In this document: positions 43,380 through 52,644 of the stretch, piece by piece
Numbering within the stretch: the first letter of the stretch is position 1
How the letters are laid out: each line of letters begins with the position of its first letter
Assembly (NCBI RefSeq): GCF_028771845.1
Contig: NZ_CP118270.1
Location: 3,348,001 to 3,412,000 of the forward strand
Reading direction: 5' to 3'
DNA from: Paenibacillus marchantiae
GTDB taxonomy: Bacteria; Bacillota; Bacilli; Paenibacillales; Paenibacillaceae
Length of the DNA: 64,000 nt
Notes under the pieces: generated by a model
Databases searched by the model: none
What the model was told of the DNA's origin: nothing
What the model saw: the letters and a program-made list of their open reading frames with translations, nothing else
Program-made: the position numbers and the translations under genes

Positions 43380-44279
43380 ATGGCTGCAAACGTTCAAACC
43401 AAGATTAAAGAGTCCGCTGTGGACAAAACGTTTCTGATTACAATTTACATTTTGCTCAGTATCGTGGCGTTGGTGGTCATTTACCCACTGATATTTATCG
43501 TCAGCAGCTCAATCAGCAGCCCGGCAGCAGTAACTTCCGGTCGAGTATGGCTCTGGCCCGTAGATATTTCCTTCAACGGTTACAAGGCATTATTTAATAC
43601 ACCTGAGATTCTCATCGGCTATGGTAACTCCATTTTCTATACGGTCGCAGGTACCCTGATCAGTGTAGCGTTAACCATCATGATTGCTTATCCGTTGTCA
43701 CGCAAAACCTTTTTCGGCAGGAACACCCTGATGATGATCATTACCTTTACCATGATTTTCAGTGGTGGGCTGATTCCGACTTATATGGTTGTGAAGCAGC
43801 TTCATCTGATTGATACTCGCTGGGCGTTACTGATCCCGAATGCAATCTGGGTATGGCAGGTCATTATTGCTCGCTCGTTCTTTCAATCTTCTATTCCGGG
43901 GGAGCTTCTGGAAGCCAGTGAAATTGACGGCTGTAGTGATATGCGATTTATCTGGAGTGTTGTACTCCCGTTATCGAAGCCGATCATCGCCGTGCTGGTT
44001 CTCATGTATGCTGTGGGGCAGTGGAATGCGTACTTTGATGCCCTGATCTACCTCAAATCGGCAGACCTGTTCCCGCTGCAACTCATCTTGCGAAGTATCA
44101 TCATTCAAAATAATGGTTCGGGTGCCATGGACGTCGCGAAAATGGTGGAAAGACAGCAGCTTACCGAACTGTTAAAATATTCGTTAATTGTGGTCGCCAC
44201 TTTGCCTGTACTTGTCATCTATCCATTTGTACAGCGTCATTTTGTACAGGGGATGCTGGTCGGTTCTGTTAAAGGTTGA
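43380..44279 (+). CDS. ABC sugar importer permease, LplC/YtcP type
   Basis: A 299-residue membrane permease with six hydrophobic segments and the EAA loop LLEASEIDGCSDMRFIWSVVLPLSKP. It pairs with the preceding permease to form the membrane channel of a carbohydrate importer (CUT1 type). Start ATG 43380 follows AAAGGAG with good spacing, and only 15 nt separate it from the first permease gene, so they are one operon with the binding protein. Confidence 0.93.
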   Translation: MAANVQTKIKESAVDKTFLITIYILLSIVALVVIYPLIFIVSSSISSPAAVTSGRVWLWPVDISFNGYKALFNTPEILIGYGNSIFYTVAGTLISVALTIMIAYPLSRKTFFGRNTLMMIITFTMIFSGGLIPTYMVVKQLHLIDTRWALLIPNAIWVWQVIIARSFFQSSIPGELLEASEIDGCSDMRFIWSVVLPLSKPIIAVLVLMYAVGQWNAYFDALIYLKSADLFPLQLILRSIIIQNNGSGAMDVAKMVERQQLTELLKYSLIVVATLPVLVIYPFVQRHFVQGMLVGSVKG

Positions 44280-44376
44280 TCCTTAGATTCGGTGTATGGA
44301 GCAAGAAGATATAGACAGTTCATACGCAAGGTACCATCGTCTCAACTGGTAAACTACAAAAAGGGAGTGATCAGAT

Positions 44377-46020
44377 TTGAAGAAAAGTATGGTAACGTTA
44401 TTGATGCTGGTAGTGGCATTCACAGTTGTCATGAGCGGGTGTTCCAATGGTAGCTCATCTACTGCACAACAGGGGAGCTCGGAAGAGGGCGGCAAGGTGA
44501 ATATTAGCGTGTTCGCGGTTCAGGACTCTAGCATTGATATTCCGACCAATAAATTCACTGCATTTGTGGAAGACAAATTCAATATCAAATTCAATTGGGA
44601 GATCAACCCATCGGATGGAGCCAAGGAAAAGCGGCAAATCTCGCTGGCAAGCGGCGACTACCCTGATGCCTATCTGCTGACCCACTATATAGACCAATTC
44701 TCTCAGGCAGATCTGCTGAAGTATGGCAAGCAGGGTGTGCTCGTTCCTTTGAACGATCTCATTGATCAATACGCTCCCAACATCAAAGCAGCTATGGAGA
44801 AGAACCCTAATTTGAAAACGCTTAATACAGCGCCTGATGGTAATATCTATGGACTTGTTGCGTATACGGAATGTTTCCACTGCTCCTATCCGAGCAAGAT
44901 GTGGATTAATACTGATTGGCTGAAAAAGCTGAATCTGGAAATGCCAAAGACGACCGAAGAATTCAAAAACGTGCTGCAAGCTTTCAAGACGCAGGACCCG
45001 AACGGAAACGGCAAAGCAGATGAGGTACCTCTGAGTGGTTCCATAGAGGAGTTCGGCGTACGAATTATTCCGTTCCTGATGAATGCATTTGTCTATGATG
45101 ATGACCGAAACTACCTGCAAATGGAAAATGGAAAAGTTCAATCTGCGGCAATTACACCTGAATGGAAAGAAGGATTGACTTACATTAAGTCCCTCTTTGA
45201 TGCAGGTCTGATTGACCCTGGCGCATTCACACAAAACGCAGAAGCGTTCAAGAAAATCGGTGAAAATGCTGACGCTGAAATTTTGGGTGCTGGTGCAGCT
45301 ATGCATCCCGCAATTTTCGTGAACATTGACGAAGGCAATACTCGCTCGGCGCACTATAACCCGCTGGCGCCGATTTCTGGACCACAGGGTGTGTCCTATG
45401 CGACGCATGATGCGGGCGGTGTATCTCCAGGAGCGAAATTTGTAATCACAAACAAGGCAAGTGAAGAAGCGCAAATTGCCCTGATCAAAATGGTTGACTA
45501 CATGTTCACACCAGAAGGTCAAACGAACGGTGCAAGCGGTATGAAGGGGATTGACTGGACTGACCCGGTGGAAGGTGATGTGGCACTGGGTAAAGACGTT
45601 AAACCTGTAGTGAAACAAATCCCTATGGCTGAGGGTGAGGCACCACGTAATGCGGGCTGGAGTGGTATGGCTCACTTCTATATGCCAAAAGAATATCGTG
45701 ATACCTTCGTTCAAGGCACAGATATTTATGCATCCAATGGTTATGAGCGCAGATTATATGACGCATCGCTGTTGTACGAAGGGCATGAGCCGAAAGAGCT
45801 GTTCCCGATCTGGTCCGTCTGGATTGATCCAAACGAAATTGACGAAGCCAGTTTGCTGCAAACCAACATCAGAAACTACATTGAGCAAAATGAATTGCAA
45901 TTCATCACAGGCAACAAGGACTTGAATAAGGACTGGGATGCTTATGTGAAAGGTTTACAGAACCTGAAGCTCGATCGTTATCTAGAAATTTTGCAAAAAG
46001 CATATGATACAAGCAAGTAA
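44377..46020 (+). CDS. Extracellular sugar-binding lipoprotein of the ABC importer
   Basis: A 547-residue solute-binding lipoprotein, LplA/YtcQ-like. The signal peptide ends with lipobox VVMSGCSNGSS (Cys22 by position), so it is anchored to the outer face of the membrane. The large size is usual for binding proteins of this family that take oligosaccharides. Start TTG 44377 follows AAGGGAGTG. It lies 97 nt after the second permease, and a hairpin terminator follows, so strong expression relative to the downstream enzymes is possible. Ligand unknown. The neighbouring enzymes suggest alpha-galactosylated and fucosylated oligosaccharides. Confidence 0.92.
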   Translation: MKKSMVTLLMLVVAFTVVMSGCSNGSSSTAQQGSSEEGGKVNISVFAVQDSSIDIPTNKFTAFVEDKFNIKFNWEINPSDGAKEKRQISLASGDYPDAYLLTHYIDQFSQADLLKYGKQGVLVPLNDLIDQYAPNIKAAMEKNPNLKTLNTAPDGNIYGLVAYTECFHCSYPSKMWINTDWLKKLNLEMPKTTEEFKNVLQAFKTQDPNGNGKADEVPLSGSIEEFGVRIIPFLMNAFVYDDDRNYLQMENGKVQSAAITPEWKEGLTYIKSLFDAGLIDPGAFTQNAEAFKKIGENADAEILGAGAAMHPAIFVNIDEGNTRSAHYNPLAPISGPQGVSYATHDAGGVSPGAKFVITNKASEEAQIALIKMVDYMFTPEGQTNGASGMKGIDWTDPVEGDVALGKDVKPVVKQIPMAEGEAPRNAGWSGMAHFYMPKEYRDTFVQGTDIYASNGYERRLYDASLLYEGHEPKELFPIWSVWIDPNEIDEASLLQTNIRNYIEQNELQFITGNKDLNKDWDAYVKGLQNLKLDRYLEILQKAYDTSK

Positions 46021-46034
46021 TTAAGAGGGATATC

Positions 46035-46075
46035 GGAAATCAGGTGCCTATGATGTACCGGCACCTGATTTTCCT
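46035..46075 (+). terminator. Hairpin after the binding-protein gene
   Basis: AAATCAGGTGCC (46037-46048) pairs with GGCACCTGATTT (46060-46071). The T run is short, so it may be a partial terminator or 3'-end stabiliser between the importer and enzyme genes. Confidence 0.65.
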
Positions 46076-46134
46076 TGTATTTAGGCAGAAGCGAAGTATG
46101 ATGATGGAGTATATGTGATGATAGAGAAGAAGCA

Positions 46135-47898
46135 ATGGATGTGTTACATACCAAGAAGGGTGGGATCATCATTCCTGTGACAGAACAAGAAGATATCACG
46201 AATTTCACGACGATAAGTTTGACGGATTATGGCGCTGTGCCGGACTCTGAGTTGGACACCCAGCCAGCCATGGCTCGTGCAATTCAGGCGGCGGCCGAAA
46301 TTTCTGGTCCGGTGGTGCTGGACTGTGCGAGAGGCAGATATCATTTCTACCCGGAGGAGGCGATTCGGGCGCCTTATTATATCTCCAATACGACGAGTGA
46401 AGAAGAGAATCCAGACGTAACCAAGACTATTGCCATTTTGCTTAAAGAAATGAACGATGTAACCCTGGAGGGCAACGGCTCTCTGTTTATTTTCCACGGC
46501 AAACAGACCCTGTTTTTGCTGGACAATTGCACCAATGTAGAGATTCGCAACCTGCGTACAGACTATCACCAGCCGACGGTGACCGAGATGACGATTATCT
46601 CAAGCGGAAAGCATTATTTCGATGCCCGCATTCACCCCGATTCCCGTTATCACATTCGGGACAACAAGCTAACCTGGCTCGGTGAAGGCTGGAGTTTTGC
46701 GGAAGGTCCCATGCAAACCTATGATCCATTACGGAATACAACCTGGCGAATCGACAATTGGCTGGAATTGGCCCAATCTGTGGAAGAGCTTGAGCCCATG
46801 ACCATCCGTTTGCATTTTGATTTTCAACCTGATGTGGTCCCTGGTCATGTGCTACAAAACCGCGATGGCATTCGTGATCAAGTTGGAGCTTTTATGACCG
46901 AATGCTCGGATATAACGTGGAGAGACGTGAGTCTGCATTTTCTGCACGGACTCGGGGTCGTCGGACAGTTCAGCACAAATCTGACCTTCTCACGGATGAA
47001 CCTGGCTCCCCGTACCGAAACGGAACGTACGGTTGCCGGCTTTGCGGATTTTCTGCACATCTCCAGCTGCAGAGGCAAGGTTGCCGTAAGGGACAGCTAT
47101 TTTTCCGGTTCGCATGATGATCCTGTCAATGTCCACGGTACCTATTTACGAATTGTAGATCAGCCAGCAGTGGATTGCGTGAAGGTTCAATTTATGCATC
47201 CCCAGACGCATGGGTTTCCAGCATTTTATCCTGGTGATGAAATCGAATTTGTCCGTTCCGGTTCGTTGACGACCTACGCCTCCAACAATGTGGTTGCGGT
47301 TGAGCATTTAAGTGCTCGTGAGCTTTTACTGACTCTTGCTCATCCGGTACCGGACGGTATTGGCAGCCATGATGTCATTGAGAATGTAACCTGGACACCT
47401 GAAGTGGAAATTACAAATAATCATTTTGCCCGAGTACCAACACGAGGCATCCTCGTAACAACTCGTCGGAAAGTGCTGATTACCGGGAATACGTTTGAAC
47501 GCATGTCCATGAATGCCATTTTGATTGCGGTGGATGCCGAGTCCTGGTATGAGTCCGGAAGGGTAGAGGATGTGACGATCTCCGATAACCATTTTATTGA
47601 ATGTGGCGGCAGTGAGCATCCCGTGATATTCATATCCCCGGAGAATGTGGTGGTTGATGAGAGCGCTCCGGTCCACCGACAGGTGGTTATCCTGAATAAC
47701 CGTTTCGAAACTTGTAGTGATGTCCCGATTCTAAGCGCCAAATCCACTTGTGGGTTGGTTTTTAAGTCGAATAAAATATGTTCCTCCAGCGAGACAGGAA
47801 AGTTATCCGGCGTTGAAGAAGCAGTCTATGCAATAGCCTGCAGCGAGGTTGACATTGCGGATAATACGTTCACTAATGTTCCAGAAGGTACTGACTAG
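46135..47898 (+). CDS. GH110-like alpha-1,3-galactosidase (right-handed beta-helix)
   Basis: A 587-residue parallel beta-helix enzyme. The block from about 250 to 340 (HGLGVVGQFSTNLTF ... ADFLHISSCRGKV ... YFSGSHDDPVNVHGTYLRI) is characteristic of GH110, whose studied members remove terminal alpha-1,3-linked galactose from linear or blood-group-B-type glycans, independent of metal. No signal peptide is seen, so it should act in the cytosol on imported oligosaccharide. The ribosome binding site (GAGAAGAAG) is weak and an internal start cannot be excluded. The family call is from memory of the motif. Confidence 0.8.
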   Translation: MDVLHTKKGGIIIPVTEQEDITNFTTISLTDYGAVPDSELDTQPAMARAIQAAAEISGPVVLDCARGRYHFYPEEAIRAPYYISNTTSEEENPDVTKTIAILLKEMNDVTLEGNGSLFIFHGKQTLFLLDNCTNVEIRNLRTDYHQPTVTEMTIISSGKHYFDARIHPDSRYHIRDNKLTWLGEGWSFAEGPMQTYDPLRNTTWRIDNWLELAQSVEELEPMTIRLHFDFQPDVVPGHVLQNRDGIRDQVGAFMTECSDITWRDVSLHFLHGLGVVGQFSTNLTFSRMNLAPRTETERTVAGFADFLHISSCRGKVAVRDSYFSGSHDDPVNVHGTYLRIVDQPAVDCVKVQFMHPQTHGFPAFYPGDEIEFVRSGSLTTYASNNVVAVEHLSARELLLTLAHPVPDGIGSHDVIENVTWTPEVEITNNHFARVPTRGILVTTRRKVLITGNTFERMSMNAILIAVDAESWYESGRVEDVTISDNHFIECGGSEHPVIFISPENVVVDESAPVHRQVVILNNRFETCSDVPILSAKSTCGLVFKSNKICSSSETGKLSGVEEAVYAIACSEVDIADNTFTNVPEGTD

Positions 47899-47927
47899 CA
47901 ATTGAGAAATCATGAGGGAGAGTGCAC

Positions 47928-50303
47928 ATGAAACTTCAATATGACAAACCTGCACATGTATGGACGGAAGGGCTTCCCATTGGTAATGGCCGTCTGGGCG
48001 GTATGATCTTTGGTGGAGTGGAGCAGGAGAAAATCAGCTTAAATGAGGATACTTTATGGTCCGGTTATCCGAAGAACGGCAACAATCCTGGCGCAAAGGA
48101 CGCTCTGCCAAAGGTCCGCAAGCTGTTACAGGAGGAACGTTATACAGAAGCGGACACGCTGACCAGAGAAATGATGGGACCTTACACTCAATCGTACCTG
48201 CCTTTCGGGGATTTACTCCTACGTTTTGAGCACGGGAACATCTACCATTCCTATAAGCGGACGCTGGATGTAGAACATGCAGTGCACAGCCTTGAATATC
48301 AGATTGGCCATGTTATATATACCCGTGAAATGTTTGCGTCGCATCCTGATCAGGTACTTGTACTGCGGCTGGCTGCGAGTGTGGAAGGTGCGTTGAATGT
48401 ACATGCGTCACTGGATAGCCCGCTTCGGCATGTGACTAGTGTTAGGGAAGGCCGCTTTGTTATGGAAGGAACGGCCCCTGAACATGTCGATCCCAGCTAT
48501 GTTGCAAGCGACGATCCGATCCGATACGGTGACCCCGGAAATAACAAGGGCATGGTCTTTGAAGGACAGCTAGCGGTAAAGACAGAGGACGGACAGGTAA
48601 CTGTGGATGGCAGTGGAATTCATGTATTGGGTGCGACAACGGCAACTTTTTATTTCAGTGCGGCAACAAGTTTTAATGGTATGGATGCCATTCCGGGAGT
48701 CGAGGGGAAAGATACTTCCTTCACTGCAAGTTCATTTCTGAATGAGGCGGTAGCCAAGCCATATGACAGCCTGCTTGACTCCCATATTGCGGATTATCGT
48801 CTGCTCTTCGATCGGGTGAAGCTTCAGCTGGGGAATTCACCTGCTCCGGAGCAGATGTCCACTGAACAGCGGATTACGACCTATGGGGCGGAGGATCCGG
48901 GGCTTGTGGAGCTTCTCTTTCATTATGGGCGCTACTTGCTGATCACAAGCTCCCGTCCTGGAACGCAGGCTGCGAATCTTCAGGGCATATGGAATGCAGT
49001 AACTCGTCCTCCATGGAGCAGCAATTACACGCTGAATATTAATACTGAAATGAACTATTGGCCGGCTGAAATATGCAATTTGGCTGAATGCCATGAGCCA
49101 TTGCTGGACTTGATCAGCAATTTGGCGAAGAAGGGCGTTGAGACCGCACAGGTCAACTATGGTACCCGAGGCTGGACCACGCATCATAACACGGATATTT
49201 GGGGACAGACGGCACCGGTGGGCAATTATGGTGACGGTGATCCAAGCTGGGCTTTCTGGCCGATGGGAGGTATTTGGCTGACCCAGCATTTATGGGAGCA
49301 TTATGCCTTCAGCGGAGATGAGACGTATTTGCGGAATTCCGCGTATCCAGTGATGAAGGAAGCTGCGCTGTTCGCACTGGACTGGCTCATTGACGATGGT
49401 AGCGGTCACCTTGTGACTTCGCCTTCAACTTCGCCGGAGCATAAATTCCGGACAGCGGAAGGTGTAGCAGCGGTCAGTCCGGGTTCAACCATGGATATCT
49501 CATTAATCTGGGAGTTGTTCACCAACTGTATTGAAGCCTCGGAAATACTTGGAACGGACCTGGATTTCAGAAAAGAACTGGTGAGCATTCGCGAACGCCT
49601 TCTGCCGCTGCAAGTCGGGAAATATGGCCAATTGCAGGAGTGGGCGAAGGACTATGAGGATGAGGACATTTACCACCGGCATACCTCGCATCTGGTAGGC
49701 GTGTATCCGGGTCGACAGCTTTCGGACGAAGAGACACCAGAGTTGTTTGTCGCCGCCAGAACCTCCCTTGAGCGGCGGGGAGACGAAAGCACGGGTTGGA
49801 GCCTGGGATGGCGTGTTGCACTTTGGAGCCGTTTCAGGGAAGGAAATCGTTCCCTGCATCTGCTCTCCAACATGCTGCGTCTGGTCAGAGATGGAGCGTC
49901 GGAACAATACAACCATGGCGGTGTATATCCGAATCTTCTGGGCGCACATCCTCCGTTTCAGATCGACGGCAACTTCGCGGCCTCTGCCGGGATAGCCGAG
50001 ATGCTGCTGCAATCTCACCGTCCTTATATGGAACTGCTACCTGCACTGCCGGATGCTTGGCAACAGGGCAACATTTCCGGCCTGCGTGCCCGAGGTGGAT
50101 TTGAGGTCAGTATCCGGTGGGACAACGGACAACTCGTAGAAGCGCACATCACTTCACACCTGGGTCGGGAGTGTGTGCTTAGAGGTGAAGGCCCAATTGT
50201 GGTAACGCTTGACGGCAGCGTGGTTGAGACGGAGAACACCGATTTAAATATCATAAGTTTCCCTACATCTGCAGGACGTACTTACAAGATTAAGTTGAGT
50301 TAA
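47928..50303 (+). CDS. GH95 alpha-L-fucosidase (alpha-1,2-type)
   Basis: A 791-residue inverting glycosidase. The N-terminal beta-sandwich begins AHVWTEGLPIGNGRLGGMIFGG, followed by the alpha/alpha-barrel. Residues matching the known GH95 active site are Asn370 and Asn372 (LNINTEMNYWP), Glu504 (STSPEHKF) and Asp680 (QIDGNFA). GH95 members hydrolyse terminal alpha-1,2-L-fucose, and some alpha-L-galactose. No signal peptide, so cytoplasmic. ATG 47928 follows GAGGGAGAG. The upstream GTG 47922 is unlikely. The gene begins 30 nt after GH110 and belongs to the same unit. Confidence 0.9.
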   Translation: MKLQYDKPAHVWTEGLPIGNGRLGGMIFGGVEQEKISLNEDTLWSGYPKNGNNPGAKDALPKVRKLLQEERYTEADTLTREMMGPYTQSYLPFGDLLLRFEHGNIYHSYKRTLDVEHAVHSLEYQIGHVIYTREMFASHPDQVLVLRLAASVEGALNVHASLDSPLRHVTSVREGRFVMEGTAPEHVDPSYVASDDPIRYGDPGNNKGMVFEGQLAVKTEDGQVTVDGSGIHVLGATTATFYFSAATSFNGMDAIPGVEGKDTSFTASSFLNEAVAKPYDSLLDSHIADYRLLFDRVKLQLGNSPAPEQMSTEQRITTYGAEDPGLVELLFHYGRYLLITSSRPGTQAANLQGIWNAVTRPPWSSNYTLNINTEMNYWPAEICNLAECHEPLLDLISNLAKKGVETAQVNYGTRGWTTHHNTDIWGQTAPVGNYGDGDPSWAFWPMGGIWLTQHLWEHYAFSGDETYLRNSAYPVMKEAALFALDWLIDDGSGHLVTSPSTSPEHKFRTAEGVAAVSPGSTMDISLIWELFTNCIEASEILGTDLDFRKELVSIRERLLPLQVGKYGQLQEWAKDYEDEDIYHRHTSHLVGVYPGRQLSDEETPELFVAARTSLERRGDESTGWSLGWRVALWSRFREGNRSLHLLSNMLRLVRDGASEQYNHGGVYPNLLGAHPPFQIDGNFAASAGIAEMLLQSHRPYMELLPALPDAWQQGNISGLRARGGFEVSIRWDNGQLVEAHITSHLGRECVLRGEGPIVVTLDGSVVETENTDLNIISFPTSAGRTYKIKLS

Positions 50304-50435
50304 ATCGCGTTATGGATCGGAAGATCGTTGCATGGAAAATGCTCTATTCGGTCTTTATAATGAGGGCAGACTTGGGCAGGAGAGACATAATCAGCTCCGC
50401 TCAGGGCACAGCATGCAACAATAAGGAGGCATATG

Positions 50436-52490
50436 ATGCTAACTAGCGATACAGCCGTACAAGTGCAGCAACAGAATGTTAATCTTGTAAGCGTTACAAA
50501 TGGCCACGTGAGCCTGGAGATCAATCTTGAAAATGGTGAAGTGTCCTTCATCGGCAAGCATTCTTCCCATGTGAAGGGCATTCGTAGTGCTTTTCGCTGG
50601 CAGGGCCGGGAATACAGCACGGATCATTATCAGAACCATGAGCTGACGGCACAGGAAGATATTGTTCGAGAAGGATTTGGAAAAGGCATCCGCTTGGTCG
50701 TTCTGCATAAAGCCTCGTTGCTGCCGCAACTGGAGCAGCATTTCTATATGTATGAATCCTCACCGTATGTACTGGTGCAGACCACTATAGTCGGTGATGA
50801 AGAGCTTAAGGCGAATCGCATGGCTGTCATCCAATCCAAAACCATATCACTCAGCGGAGAATCCGGCCAGAATGAACCAAGCATTCTGCGTGTTCCGTTT
50901 GACAACGATAAATGGGTCAGATATACGGTGGTTAAGCCGCCGCTTGATGTGGAGAGTTATGAGGCGACAGCCTTGTTCGCGCCCGACAGCCGCCGGGGAA
51001 TTGTGATGGGTTCCCTTACGCATAAGGTATGGAAAACAGGGATTCGTATGCAAAGCGAAAAAAGCGGACAAATTGAGGGACTTGATCTGTACGGCGGTGC
51101 GGTGGGTGAACTGACTCGCGATTCCCAGCCTCATGGTTATGTGAAGGGAAAAAGAGTTGAATCTCCATTGGTATTCGTCGGGTTCTATGAAGACTACCGT
51201 GAAGGTCTTGAAGCCTACGGTAGGGCTAATAGCTGGATTGAGGCTCAATTACCTTGGGAGGGCGGTGTCCCCATCGGATGGAACAGCTGGTCTGCGGCTA
51301 TGAGTGATCTGGACTATGATCTATATACAGCGACCAGCGATTTTCTGAAAAATGAAGTGCAGCCGCTTGGATTCGAGAATGAGGATACGTTATATATCAA
51401 CTTTGATGCTTTCTGGGACAATTTTACGCCGGAAGAGATGAAGAGCGCACTGGACCGAGTACGGCAAAACGGACATAGAGCGGGAACGTACTGGACCCCA
51501 TTTGCCTTCTGGGGAGGGCCTGATCAGTTCAGTCAAGCGGTCGAAGGAACGAACGGCAAATACACCTATGCAGATATTCTGCTGCGTGACAGTGAGGGCG
51601 AAATTCTGCCAGATGTAGACGGTGGTCTGGCGATAGACCCGACACATCCTGGCAACCTGCAAAGAATCGACTGGTTCACGGATAAATTCATCTCGGAAGG
51701 TTTCGAATATATCAAACTGGATTTCTTGGCACATGGCTCGTTGGAGGGACAGCACCACAATCCGAATATTACAACAGGGATCGCGGCTTATCACTATGGC
51801 ATGTCTTATTTGCAGCATAAGCTCTCGCCAGAAGTAATCGGACGGCCATTTTTCATTAACTTGTCCATCGCTCCATTATTTCCATATGCATTTGCCCACA
51901 GCCGCCGTATTTCCTGTGATGTCTTCGGTACACTTGCGGATACGGAATATATGCTGAACTCGCTGACACACGGTTGGTGGATGAGCAATACGCTCTATCG
52001 CTACAATGATCCGGATCATTCGGTGTTATACAAGAGCTTCAACCAGGAAGCTACCGGCTGGCATGAAGGACGTAGCCGCCTGACTGCTTCAGTCATTGCC
52101 GGTACGGTGCTTCTACTCGGGGATGACTTCCGCAAAGAGGATGCTGCCGAACGAGCAAAAGAATGGCTTGGTAACAAGGAGATTTTGAACGTTGCTCGTA
52201 TGGGCAAAACCTTCCGACCAGTTGAAGGTGATTTTGGGAAGCTGTCTTCTGACGTGTTTGTCCTTGAATCGTCGGAAGAGAAAAGTTTCTATCTCGCCGT
52301 CTTCAACTTTGATGCTGCACAGGCTGCGGTGAAATCCATCTCGCTGGAGCGGGCCGGACTAAACACCAATGCCGTTTACAGTTTGCAAGATCTGTGGGAA
52401 GGCTCACAAGGGGAAACGTCTGGAGAGCTTACGGTCTCACTGGAACCGGCGGAATCCAAAATCTTCAGATTGACCGTGAAGGGAAACTGA
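50436..52490 (+). CDS. Clan GH-D glycosidase (alpha-galactosidase-like), cytoplasmic
   Basis: A 684-residue enzyme. An N-terminal beta-sandwich (about 1-250) is followed by a TIM barrel with GWNSWS (near 275), nucleophile Asp in YIKLDFLAHGSLEGQHHN, and a C-terminal beta domain. The catalytic part closely resembles residues about 450-1110 of the wall-anchored protein at 56906-61483, but without signal peptide or modules. It therefore probably performs the same hydrolysis inside the cell. Subfamily (GH27/GH36-type) and linkage are uncertain. Two ATGs (50433 and 50436) follow AAGGAGG, and the second has the better spacing. Confidence 0.75.
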   Translation: MLTSDTAVQVQQQNVNLVSVTNGHVSLEINLENGEVSFIGKHSSHVKGIRSAFRWQGREYSTDHYQNHELTAQEDIVREGFGKGIRLVVLHKASLLPQLEQHFYMYESSPYVLVQTTIVGDEELKANRMAVIQSKTISLSGESGQNEPSILRVPFDNDKWVRYTVVKPPLDVESYEATALFAPDSRRGIVMGSLTHKVWKTGIRMQSEKSGQIEGLDLYGGAVGELTRDSQPHGYVKGKRVESPLVFVGFYEDYREGLEAYGRANSWIEAQLPWEGGVPIGWNSWSAAMSDLDYDLYTATSDFLKNEVQPLGFENEDTLYINFDAFWDNFTPEEMKSALDRVRQNGHRAGTYWTPFAFWGGPDQFSQAVEGTNGKYTYADILLRDSEGEILPDVDGGLAIDPTHPGNLQRIDWFTDKFISEGFEYIKLDFLAHGSLEGQHHNPNITTGIAAYHYGMSYLQHKLSPEVIGRPFFINLSIAPLFPYAFAHSRRISCDVFGTLADTEYMLNSLTHGWWMSNTLYRYNDPDHSVLYKSFNQEATGWHEGRSRLTASVIAGTVLLLGDDFRKEDAAERAKEWLGNKEILNVARMGKTFRPVEGDFGKLSSDVFVLESSEEKSFYLAVFNFDAAQAAVKSISLERAGLNTNAVYSLQDLWEGSQGETSGELTVSLEPAESKIFRLTVKGN

Positions 52491-52547
52491 CCTGGGAGAA
52501 ATGATAACCCAGAGATGTGAACGGTTTTAGAATATAAAAACAAAGTC

Positions 52548-52592
52548 AAACGCGCGCTTTTGTATCTCACAGATCGCGCGTTTGTCTGTTTT
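52548..52592 (+). terminator. Terminator after the GH-D gene
   Basis: AAACGCGCG (52548-52556) pairs with CGCGCGTTT (52575-52583), followed by a T-rich stretch. Confidence 0.75.
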
Positions 52593-52644
52593 GAGTCATG
52601 AGTCTATCTGTAAAGATAATCACTATTGGACTGGAGGATATGAT

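Noticed and set aside
44455-45714. Long open frame (419 codons) on the minus strand opposite the binding-protein gene
   Set aside because: Composition is rich in Cys, His, Arg and Phe, no ribosome binding site, and it mirrors the real lipoprotein gene. It is a shadow frame.
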